Assembly: GCA_015501595.1 (NCBI GenBank)
Contig: JADNRX010000086.1
Span: forward strand, 1-64,000
DNA: 64,000 bases
Reading direction: 5' to 3'
Source of the DNA: Hymenopellis radicata
Lineage: Eukaryota > Basidiomycota > Agaricomycetes > Agaricales > Physalacriaceae
In this document: one piece after another, positions 55,450 through 64,000 of the stretch
How positions within the stretch are numbered: the first letter of the stretch is position 1
Layout of the letters: each line of letters opens with the position of its first letter
Position numbers and translations under genes: made by a program
Notes under the pieces: model-generated
Database searches by the model: none
What the model saw: only the letters and a program-made list of their open reading frames with translations
Told to the model about the DNA's origin: nothing

Positions 55450-57115
55450 TTAATTGGACTCAGAAACATCGGAATCGGAAAGAGTCCCAAGCTCCAACCT
55501 AGAGTCGCCGATTTCTACATCACCAGTGCCAGATTCCGACATCGAGTCGCTAAATTCGGACTCTGAAGCCTCAGAGTCGCTATGGTCAAGGGCATTTTGC
55601 AGAACACTTTCAGCATGCTCATGACGGCGTTGCAGACCATCGCTCCCCCACTGAATAGGACTCTCAAAGAATCCGTCCCCATGTCTGCGTCCCGCACGGA
55701 ACGTTCGGGAAACAAGCCTGCTGGCGGAGTATTCTACGGGGAGTTTATCATCAGGGCATTTCAACGAAATATCTGTAAAAATACTTACCCTGTTCGATGC
55801 TCAACCTCTCGACGCGAAGTAATAGACGTCGAAGATGAGGGATGAGATGACCGTTTGTCTCGATGAAACCTAAAAATTCCTGAAGCACCTCGTCACTTGA
55901 CTGTGGTCTGCCATCGTCGCAATAGATTCCTAGCTCGTACAGCTCGGGCACACACATGAGAAGCTTCTGTAGCGAGGTCATACTATCCGCTTGCATTCGA
56001 TCGAATCCTTCAATGTTCAGACATGTCAAAGTGTGAGCACAGTGTGAACGCTGAATCAGAGACGCTGCGGCAGCCAGACATTTTGGACTGGAACTCTGAA
56101 GGCAAAGTTCTGTCAACGACGGAAAAGTCGCACCTTCAAGGGTTGGAAAGAAGCCTAGGTTGCGCAACTTCAGCCTCGTAATCGATGGAACGGAGCGTGA
56201 GACAATGCTTGATGATCTATCCTGGTCCACGTCCGCTGGCTCTACGTCTGCTGGCTCCGCGTTGCCTAGGATTATAGCAAGACGCTCCGGACCTCTCGGG
56301 AGGAGCGCCATAGAGTCGAGAAGATAAGGCAAATGAGCGACACCAGTGTGAAGGTAGGCACTAAATTCCAACAAGGTTTCCCAGAGAAATGTAAACCCCC
56401 ATTGATGATAATCGCAGACCACCTGCCTCAGCAAGGGTGCGGAGGAAAAAACATTGCAAGGCATTGTAGCATCCCGGGATGGCAACAAATCGGTTGACTC
56501 CTCTAGATCTTCAACGTTTACAGAAATAGAAAGTGTCTCCAACAAGGCCAGTCTATCTCTCAACGGCTCGAGGACGCGGATACTGTCCCTGCCCTGGAGT
56601 CGTATCTGTGCTGTTCTCCATTGATTGGAGCAGGAGAACAATCTATCGCAAAGAGCACGCTCACGCTCGCTGTTAACCTGTCCGCGGCAATACACATCCA
56701 TCGGGACGCGACGATGTTCAGCATATTTCAAGACCTGTTCCAAGTACTGCAATGACGGCGACTCGGACCTTCGGTTTGTATCAGTTGGACATAACGTGAT
56801 TTTCGCCCAAAGTGCGCCCGTGTCCTGAGCAACAAGACTCCAATACTGGCAAACTTGCGTAAGGATGATGGGAAGCGGTGACTCGGACATTGACAACGAC
56901 GAGTGATAGCAAAGATTCGAGGTGATAACGATGCCCTCGGGGACTCGGAGGCCTTCCATGCTTCGACGAAGATGACCTGTAGGAGTTCATCAGGTAGGCG
57001 TGATATAAAACAATCAGGGGATGGAGAAGGAGGAACGGTGGTGGCGACAGATAAATCGACTTGAGACCTGTTGAGAGAGTCAGTGCAAGTTCAACGATTA
57101 TTCTGAACCTCACAT
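55450..57115 (-). pseudogene. F-box copy D', frame broken in the F-box
   Basis: Start codon split as in D: AT at 57115-57114, a 46 nt intron, then MSQVDLSVATTVPPSP and RLPDELLQVIFVEAWK. A length difference of five bases against D then shifts the frame. The rest is open from 56959 (MEGLRVPEGIVITSN, LPIILTQVCQYWSLVAQDTG, ALWAKITLCPTDTN and the leucine-rich body) to about 55751. A last acidic exon (SDSEASESEFSDSMSESG) reaches 55450. Translation from 56959 would give a protein without the first F-box helix. Probably a pseudogene. Confidence 0.55.
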
Positions 57116-57166
57116 TGTGTTTGTGTTTGAAGAGGCTTTAGGATCGGATGAGAGGTATGAAGGCGA

Positions 57167-57352
57167 TTGGCATTCTTCGCTCGCTTTTATACCTTTCGGG
57201 GGGCCTCAGAAGAACAAGGCCGACGAAAGCTGTTGAAACAGCAACACAGCCCACGGATCATAGAAGCATCGTTCACAAGGGAGCCGCGTGCATTTACATG
57301 TGCTGATTCGAAAGGGAAACCTCATGCCGAGCACGAGGCTGCTGCTGCGTAG
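57167..57352 (+). CDS. Copy of the antisense promoter ORF of 48747-48932
   Basis: MAFFARFYTFRGASEEQGRR onward, 61 codons. See the partner for the comparison; the coding status is doubtful for the same reason. Confidence 0.2.
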   Translation: MAFFARFYTFRGASEEQGRRKLLKQQHSPRIIEASFTREPRAFTCADSKGKPHAEHEAAAA

Positions 57353-58039
57353 TAACAAGAAGAGAATATTTCCGCAGATTCTTCAAGTCACCAGCGAGCG
57401 GAGAGAAAATAGTGTCATTGTTCGGCATATTGAGGCATTCTATCTGCGAAATGGCTTGAATCAGAATAAGAGGCAAAGTATATGATGTATTCCTTACCAG
57501 TAATGGTCACGGAAATGGAGCGCCACATTTGTGCCTTCCGACAATCCTGATAAACCTTTTCAGTCTTCGTCCCGCATGACGTTCTTATCGTTTATCTCTC
57601 GCAACCAATGGTGAGTCATCGGTTGTCGCTCTTCTCTAGCAGATGCGCCAGCCGTTGCCCGTTGGTAAACTCAGCACGCGCCTGTTCTAACCGTTTCGAC
57701 ATTAGATAACCCCCTTTCCCGGGACCAATACGCCAACTGCCACGTTCGATGACCGAACGGGAAAATGTCCGCATGTCGCGATACGTTTAGCATGATTGTA
57801 GGCCAATGGGCGGTCAATGTCGTTGGTGAAGGAGCGCCAGTCCTCGTCCGAATCAAGCGTTCCGCATGTCGGCGCGCGCCTAGCAATGTATAAAGGCATC
57901 CGTAGAGTTGCACCGTCACCTTACAGCTCCCTGGCATCAACAAATTGCAATCCCCATGATGGCAAGAGGGTAAGAAGAGTGGCGAACCCTAACCCTATAA
58001 TGGTCGCAAATTTGAGGCCCTCACGATACATATTATTCT

Positions 58040-58142
58040 CTCTCGCCCATGATTAGATGTGTATATGGGCAAGAACCGTGTTAGCTACCTATTCCGGTCG
58101 ACACAGCGTTGCGCTGAGTGGGCAGTAGTCGCTGATGGTCAT
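58040..58142 (-). pseudogene. Scrap of F-box gene B (first exon only)
   Basis: On the minus strand it matches the start of gene B (ATGACCATCA..CAGCGCAACGCTGTGTCGACC) and the beginning of its first intron, then jumps into unit C'. The bulk of B is deleted from the right arm. Confidence 0.65.
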
Positions 58143-58547
58143 GGTGGTAGAAGCGAACCTGCCGTGCCGTGCTTCACAAGATTTAGAGGTTGTTTAAGGC
58201 TTCATGCTAGGTACCGTTCAGTAGTATGATTGGACGGGAGATATTCATTCTCGTGTACGTAGGTGGTATAAGTACTTGTGGTACAATAGTGGTGCTCAAA
58301 GTACTAGCATTATATAAGAGATGGTCTAACAATAAGAGATGGTCTAACAATGAGAGGGTAAGTATACTGGAAAGGAAACAAGAGAATAAGTACACGAGCT
58401 TGTAGGCCAAGTTAATCCCATAGCTTGATATGCGCGCGAAATGAATGTGTTTCTACTAGTGATCCCTACCGCTAACCAGGTCCCGCATACAGCCCCGAAC
58501 GTTCCGACCCATCGAATTCTGTTCTTCCTTGAATCAAAAGGTACCGC

Positions 58548-60251
58548 CTAAAAGACGCAGAAACACGTACGACTAAATTTCAACACCACGGCGAGAGAAC
58601 CCTTCTCGCAACTCTCTAGTTCCCTAAACGCGGTCGTGTCCATCGCCGAGTCCAGCTCAAAATTTCGCGGGTGCGATACTATATGCGTGAATCCCCGTGA
58701 AGAGCGCGTCAAGTCCTGAATCGATGGCGCTGGCAGATACGCCGCGAATAAAGACCTCAGCACGTCGAGCGTCTCGTCCTCGATACGAGGCAACGCACCC
58801 GGCAGAGCCCCCGGTGGTCATGAACCAAGGAAGCCGGTGTATTCCTAGCGACAGTTTCGATCATCAGACATCGCAGTTTCTTCAACTCGTTATGCAACCC
58901 CTTCATGAATTCCAGCATAAGCCGAAGAACGCGGTTGATGCGCCTAGACTCCCTTCTGTCAACAACTATGGATAGAGTTTCCAGCTCGGGTGAAAGCATC
59001 AGGACGCGGCGAAAATAAATCAACGCCGGCTCCATTGGACGCAAGCGGTGCATAGAGAGAGAGGTCAAGGAGCAGCAGGAGCGTTCGAGCATGGATACTG
59101 CTTGTTCCAGAGGGGTGCTGTTGTACCGGGTAAGGGGATAGATGGTAAGATGGGTCAAGGAAGGACATGTAAAGAGGGTCGGCGTGTGCTCGTCGTTAAG
59201 CGCTAGGTTGCGAACCGATGGAAGAATTCCACTGAGCGTCATATCCACCCCAGCCTCCAATATCAGGGGAGGCCAGGCAGCGTTTGCATCGATAAACAGC
59301 ACCTCGAGTTTCGGCGCACTCCGTTCCAGCGATCGCCTGAGATACTGCAGATGAGGATTGCGACATACTTTCGCGGTAAACGCAACAAGCTGCGCCCAGG
59401 GGAACTGCAGCTCCCAATGGCCGTAGGTGCATTGAACATCCGTGAGACGCGGAGCTACGCGAAACGCCTCGCAGATCGTTTCCTCTTCCGCCAGCGGCCA
59501 CAAAGTCCCAAGATACAAATCTAGAACTTGCAACAACGCGAGCTCGCCTTTGAGCGCATCGACCAGGTGTATAGTTGGAAGACCATTCAGATGCAAATGT
59601 GCAGTCTCCCATTGGTTGGAAGTACGGAAAAGACGAGCGCATAGGGACACTGTGTATGCGTTCCCCATCCATCCTTGGCATATGACGTGCATCACCGCGC
59701 CGCGCGCGTATCCCAAGACGCGATCCAGCCGACGCCAGGCTGGACACGACGTATCTTGTGGATCGGGAAATGGACCTACGCGCGACAGAGTAAGGGCTAC
59801 TGCGCCCAGATACTGCTGGTCGCGCATCCTACAGCGCGCCAGCGCGACGAGACGCGGAGGAGGGTCATCTGAAAGGGCAGGGTCACCCGGGACATCGAAA
59901 GGCAGTGGATCTTCCCCTAGATCGTCAACGGGTATGTGGGAGAAGGGCGAGGACTCGGAATTAATCCAGATGTAGTCATTGGCGCAGGCTTCCGTGAATA
60001 TGGTTTGGAGAATTTCGAATGGGAGGTCGTCGATGGTACACGGTGAAGACGAAGTCCGTGCTTCGCCCGACAGTTTGTAATGCGCAGGAATCGAAAGAGA
60101 GGGGAAGTAGTAGAGATCTGTATGCAGTTTGTTTCCTTGTCTTGCAAGAAAGTTAGTTTAGATTTTCAGTATAATAATATACGACGACTTACCACCTGTC
60201 GGCGTTACTGCCTTTCGACGCTGCAATTCGCCATCGGAGTTTGGAGGTCAG
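58548..60251 (-). pseudogene. F-box copy A', start codon lost and frameshifted
   Basis: Inverted partner of copy A. The position of the start codon reads CTG (60251-60249) instead of ATG. The first F-box helix (CTIDDLPFEILQTIF) is kept. From there a single long frame runs through, but relative to copy A it has two extra bases (GGGTGACCC) before, and one base fewer (CTGGGCG) after, the block that should read FQMTLLRVSSRWRAV, so that block is translated out of frame. Near 58815 two more bases shift the C-terminal part (PRIEDETLDVLRSLF onward) into another frame. Clearly a pseudogene. Confidence 0.65.
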
Positions 60252-60261
60252 TGGTAAGCGG

Positions 60262-61238
60262 GATGATTCCCGATTGATCCGCCTGCGACTTTTGCCTCCC
60301 GCCGTCATCATCCCGGCCCTCTGTGTCGCTGTCGACGACGACGACGACGTACGCCGCCTCCAGGCTTCTTCCACTGCGCGCGACGGCTCATCCACAATGT
60401 TTTCGCTCCCCGTCATCGATGCTGCCGACGTCGGGCGCGTCGCACTGCCATTTGCCCCGTTTTTGCGCAGCCGTCTGCTCATCAGGCGTCAGGATACGAA
60501 GATGTACGCGCCTCCGGTAATTGTCTTTGGCTTTATGTTTTGAACTCATTCGCAACAGATCAGGCGAGGGGGACATCTGGGCCATGCCGTTCAACGAGGC
60601 GCTGGAAAGTCGCTCAAGGTGCGTATCCTTCGCTAACAATACGCGTAGGATAATGCAAGCAGAGGCTTCTACGTGGCCAAGACCACCTTGTACCGGGAGC
60701 TACGAATTCTTCACAACGGATGGCTGCCAGCCCAGCTTGGAACCGATATCTAATCGAGTGCGCCAGACTCTTGGCCCACATTCTTTCCGGGACTTATCTG
60801 CGCTACAGAGTCGCCTCCGAATCACCAGCCAATCCGAATATATGCGCAAGATATCACACATTCCTTAGCGCATATAATGGCGTTTTCCGACACCCAAACT
60901 GTTTGAAGCATGCCCTGCACCGAGTCGCTCTATTATCAGTATCGCCATGAGCGAAGACTCACGACGAAATGACAACGCCCAAGGTGAGCCAAGCTTGTGA
61001 TTAAACCATCTAAGCTGACTATCATTATAGGGAAGCACCATCTTCGGTGTTTTCCTGTTTCGATACGCCATGCTCTCCTCAAGGACGTAGGCGAATATCG
61101 CTGGCGCGAGCCATCCAAGTTCCAATAATACTCGCCTTTGGTCGTTTACGAGTGCTCAAACGTTTCTGGCTGCCTGTCGACGTCCATGGTGGTTACCTTC
61201 CAGGAAGCGGCGCACCGGGATACCAGTCCTTATTTTGA
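60262..61238 (+). pseudogene. Degenerate gene E', unknown family
   Basis: Pieces: LLPPAVIIPALCVAVDDDDD, LLIRRQDTKMYAPPVIV, then after an intron-like GTGCGT..GCGTAG the frame DNASRGFYVAKTTLYREL and LHNGWLPAQLGTDI. After ATGAGCGAAGAC and a clean intron (GTGAGC..TTATAG, about 60983-61030) come GKHHLRCFPVSIRHALLKDV and GEYRWREPSKFQ, then VDVHGGYLPGSGAPGYQSLF. Stops separate the pieces. Partner of unit E. Confidence 0.45.
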
Positions 61239-61496
61239 AGACTCACTAGCGTCCTGCGTCTGGTTCGCTTTAAACATTCGCTCTAAGGTTTCATGACCGG
61301 TTCTCCTCAGGTTGGTTATGTAGCTGAGGACGCCTTGTAAACCTTCCAGGAAGTACCACGACCATTGGCCGATACGTTCTAGGGAAATGGTGTATTGTTT
61401 ACCCTCTTCTAGTGGTAGAGAGACCATACGGAGACTAAACGTGACTCGCCTGTTAATCGCTACACGCTGTAGGTATTGGCTTCTCCACTGTGGCAT
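61230..61496 (-). CDS. 88-codon ORF, possible terminal exon
   Basis: Starts MPQWRSQYLQRVAINRRVTF, contains LEEGKQYTISLERIGQWSWY and YITNLRRTGHETLERMFKAN, and ends before the E' pseudogene on the other strand, overlapping its last bases. The left-arm copy (50.86-51.11 kb) is broken. It may be the last exon of a gene whose upstream part I could not find. Confidence 0.35.
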   Translation of the reverse strand: MPQWRSQYLQRVAINRRVTFSLRMVSLPLEEGKQYTISLERIGQWSWYFLEGLQGVLSYITNLRRTGHETLERMFKANQTQDASESSK

Positions 61497-61769
61497 CTTT
61501 TAATTTGTGTTGTTCCGACTAGGGACGAACGTGACTGGAGATCCGTATCAGTATTCCGACTAGTGTGTGTAGGGAGACAGCTTGCCGACCGGTGGAGAGG
61601 ATTTTGGAACCTGTGAGGGATACAATAGGTCTCCGGGATGCCTGTGTCCTTGTTTGAAAGCGTTGTTTAAACCGTACACACTGTCTCGGGCGGAATGCGA
61701 TGGGATTTCTTATTAATATGTGCCGCCCGTCTCGTAGTGTCTTTCCTCATACTTCCTGGGCCACAAACG

Positions 61770-62181
61770 ATGTTGAAATTGGCTTTCGTTCTCGCGACAC
61801 CATTCTTTTTCCGTGCTGCTGTTGCACAGGGAAACGGACCTGCGTTATATGACCGATGTGAGTTCAAATTTCTTTGACGGCTTCGCATACTGATGAAGAT
61901 GTTGTAGGCGGAAACGTTCTCTCAACTGTGCGCTTCTCTTCTCTTTCTGCGCTTCGATGTCCTGATACTTATCCTGTTCCAGCAAAGATGTAAGTTCCTT
62001 TGTTGATATGGCGCATCATACTACGTTTTGGATGTGGATTGACGTCGATATTTAGGCCAGAACAATCTGGCCTGCTGCTATCTGGATTTCGACTATGCCA
62101 TGTACGCGGGTTCATCTTACCGTCCGAGTCGTGGCTGACGCGCTTTTTAGTTGTATGACGGCATGTCCGAAAACCTGCTAG
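61770..62181 (+). CDS. Secreted cysteine-rich protein S1
   Basis: Five exons (61770-61857, 61908-61927, 61983-61989, 62056-62101, 62151-62181) join to 63 residues. Signal peptide MLKLAFVLATPFFFRAAVAQ. The mature part has seven cysteines: RCGNVLST, RCQNNLACCYLD, ICMTACPKTC. Exon 2 is 20 nt and exon 3 only 7 nt. All junctions keep frame and use GT..AG. S2 and S3 have the same plan. No Pfam family recognised; the C-x8-C-x5-CC-x8-C-x3-C spacing differs from hydrophobins. Likely exported, perhaps acting at the cell surface or on another organism, but this is inference. Confidence 0.72.
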
Positions 62182-62428
62182 GCTCAACGTGGAGGAGTGA
62201 CGGTGAGGGTAATGGTGGCGGTATCATGTGCGCGAATGCGTGGCGCGTGTCAGAATTGAAGAAAGGTTTTGGACTTTGGTTGCTCATGATATGATCTATG
62301 AATGCACCTGTCGCCCGAGCTTTCATACTCTCTTTCTCCATCCCAAGGACTAAGTATGTCATCATTCTTAAGTAACGTGCGCCACATGTCTCGTATCGTC
62401 TTGAAACATGCCACGAGCACCAACTGCG

Positions 62429-62881
62429 ATGTTAAAATTGGCGACTATCGTTATCACGGCACCGTTCCTTTTTCGTGTTGCCACTGCGCAGGAAAACACG
62501 CCTGGCTTATTCGAGCAATGTGAGTGGGGTTTCTTGTGATGGAATTTGAGCCTCGCTGATTTAGATATCGTAGGCGGGAACTTTATCACGACAGTGAGTG
62601 TCCCTTCTCTTGAGTTCGCTTTCTTGTGCTGATGGTTATCCTGATATAGGAGAAATGTAAGCCCGGGCGCTTACTGATGTGGCGCCTTACATGTTTACAG
62701 CGGAGACTGATAGGCAAAGACAACATGCCCTGCTGCTATCTGGCCGCCGACTATGGGATGTATGTGGTTCTATCCTGCAGTGTTAATCATGACCGACGTG
62801 CTTTTCAGCTGTATGGTGGCATGTCCGAAAGCCTGCGCTTGCGTGGCTTCCCCTGAAGCGGGGGGATCTGGTGTGGTATAA
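62429..62881 (+). CDS. Secreted cysteine-rich protein S2
   Basis: Exons 62429-62519, 62574-62593 (20 nt), 62650-62656 (7 nt), 62714-62759 (46 nt, as in S1) and 62809-62881 give 78 residues. Signal peptide MLKLATIVITAPFLFRVATA. Mature part: QCGNFITTEKC, MPCCYLAADYGICMVACPKA, then a longer tail CACVASPEAGGSGVV. The acceptor of exon 4 is CTGATAG, not the TTTACAG 13 nt earlier, which would bring a stop. An in-frame ATG at 62408 adds seven residues; 62429 aligns with the S1 start. Closest paralogue of S1. Confidence 0.72.
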
Positions 62882-63307
62882 CACGCACAAACCTGTGGCG
62901 ATTGTACGAATTGAGAGGTCTTTAATTTCTATCACAATTCTGAGAACTGTCATCTTACTTCTGTCGTTGATTATTCGTCAACCTCTCAGGGATTTGACAG
63001 CGCTCCCTTTTGTTCTCCTCTCATCGTGCCGGCGGCGTTAGTCTGGGTATCGCCCTTGCATTACGCTAGCACTGTTGATGTTCTGGATCGATTCGGGGAG
63101 GGATGCAGTGCAACTGGTAGGTCCAGCCCACATGATATTCGATTCGACGGGCGGAAAATGTTCCGTTGGTGAGTGTTAAGCGCGTCGAGACCGTCTGTGA
63201 TCCAGGGCTCATCGTCGTCGACAACCACGCTCAGTCGACAATGCAACCATACTGATGTACAGACATTTCGCACAGCTTTATCGTCACCTAGGGATCCGTC
63301 TTGTATA

Positions 63308-63313
63308 TATAAA
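63308..63313 (+). promoter_or_regulatory. TATA box of gene S3
   Basis: TATATATAAAG, TATAAA at 63308-63313, 75 nt before the ATG at 63388. Confidence 0.5.
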
Positions 63314-63387
63314 GAGCCTGCATGGAGCGGTAGTTCCTTAGCACAGCAGGTCTGTACTCAGAGGACGGGATCTTCTTCCACACGACC

Positions 63388-63894
63388 ATGCTTCTATTCG
63401 GTGTCTTTACTCTTGCTCTTTTCTCTTTCTCATTCGGAGCGCGCACTATGAGAAGGGAAACGCTTCCCGTGGTTGAACGTGGAAAACAATGTGAGCATCA
63501 TGCATATTTGCCTTGAGAAACTCACGATGAATCACAGGCAGTACTGTCGCTGGAAAGGTTTGCCTATCCAGCTTCTTTAGATCGTAGCTGATTAGATGTT
63601 TACTACTAGGTTGCGACATGTAAGTTTCTCAACACATTCATCTTCGCACCTCGTCTCATTTCAACGTCAATAGGTGCGTCTGGCCTTCAGTGCTGTCCTG
63701 TCAAGGTGGGCGTGGCGGATAACAGCGTGTAAGCCGGTCAGATCATTGTCCTACAATGATGGTAGCTCACAACATGCCGTAGATGCATGACCGCTTGCCC
63801 ATTACCAGTGAAGAACCCGCAGTACCGGTGTGACGGAAGGGTATTGGGACGAATTCTCGGACGAGCGATAGGTTGTAGTGCCTTTTGTGTCTGA
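63388..63894 (+). CDS. Secreted cysteine-rich protein S3
   Basis: Exons 63388-63490, 63538-63557 (20 nt), 63610-63619 (10 nt), 63674-63728 and 63783-63894 give 99 residues. Signal peptide MLLFGVFTLALFSFSFG, then a basic MRRE and a possible cleavage region (VVERGKQC). Cysteine pattern QC, TCASGLQCCPVKVG, VCMTACPLP as in S1/S2, with a C-terminal addition (YRCDGRV..IGCSAFCV) bringing three more cysteines. Same intron phases as S1 and S2. More diverged than S1 and S2 are from each other. Confidence 0.68.
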
Positions 63895-64000
63895 CATGTA
63901 GATGTCCGAAGTCGAGTGTTGAGACGAGCTTGGGATAGACCAATTGAACGCGCCGCATTTCTCTGTTGGATTCGTAAGCCGATGGCCAAGTTAGAGGAGC

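Larger units (their letters stand above)
55450..61450. repeat. Right arm of the inverted duplication (D', C', B scrap, A', E')
   Basis: Read on the minus strand the order is E' (61.45-60.26), A' (60.25-58.55), B scrap (58.14-58.04), C' (58.0-57.1) and D' (57.1-55.45). Compared with the left arm (A B C D E), unit E lies on the other side and most of B is deleted. Confidence 0.72.

Noticed and set aside
62700..62713. TTTACAG acceptor for exon 4 of S2
   Set aside because: It would put a TGA into the frame; the CTGATAG acceptor 13 nt later gives the same 46 nt exon as in S1.
1..64000. CRISPR arrays, tRNA or rRNA genes, bacterial-type operons
   Set aside because: No regularly spaced direct repeats with unique spacers, no cloverleaf or rRNA-like sequence noticed by eye; intron-rich fungal genes throughout. 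A tRNA scan could still find a missed tRNA.

Overview
The window looks like nuclear DNA of a basidiomycete, most likely an Agaricomycete. The reasons are genes cut by many 44-70 nt GT..AG introns with CTRAY-like branch sites, several F-box/leucine-rich-repeat proteins, small secreted cysteine-rich proteins, a Tad/CgT1-like non-LTR retrotransposon, and hAT- and TA-type DNA elements. No rRNA, tRNA, CRISPR array or bacterial operon structure was seen. Exon joins below were worked out by eye from splice signals and reading-frame continuity. || 0-9 kb: sparse and worn. A two-exon ORF, a retroelement relic (0.86-1.94 kb), a two-exon member of an uncharacterised basidiomycete family (3.55-4.67 kb), two related secreted cysteine-rich genes (6.1 and 7.6 kb), the relic of a third (2.4 kb), and a decayed tandem cysteine-rich array between the two genes. 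|| 10-20.4 kb: an intact F-box/LRR gene (10.4 kb), a secreted CAP/PR-1 gene (12.2 kb), a second F-box gene (13.7 kb), and a divergent pair of paralogous nuclear-type proteins sharing a GSPSIDDLL motif and matching promoters (15.8 and 19.5 kb). A short acidic coding motif (SEExEY..DDG..EYDHV) recurs at 4.8, 10.0 and 17.5 kb. || 21-28 kb: a small membrane protein, an RTA1-like lipid exporter with an apparent frameshift, and a seven-exon sugar transporter of the major facilitator superfamily. || 28-61.5 kb: a broken inverted duplication of an F-box cluster around a zinc alcohol dehydrogenase gene (52.2-53.7 kb). The left arm holds F-box copies A, B and D and a degenerate gene E. The right arm holds D', a promoter region C', a scrap of B, A' and E'. 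F-box gene B was split by a 15.3 kb insertion, a LINE bounded by a 14 bp target duplication. Its ORF2 was later cut by three DNA elements (33.1-34.6, 34.7-37.4 and 37.5-38.7 kb); removing each with one target copy leaves ORF2 in frame. The LINE also carries two gag-like ORFs, one with four well-formed introns. The far half of B holds three related TA-flanked MITEs, one nested in another. || 61.7-63.9 kb: three tandem genes for secreted cysteine-rich proteins share one five-exon plan that includes exons of 20 nt and 7-10 nt. Together with the 6-7.6 kb genes they make the secreted-protein component of the window. Their function cannot be read from sequence.
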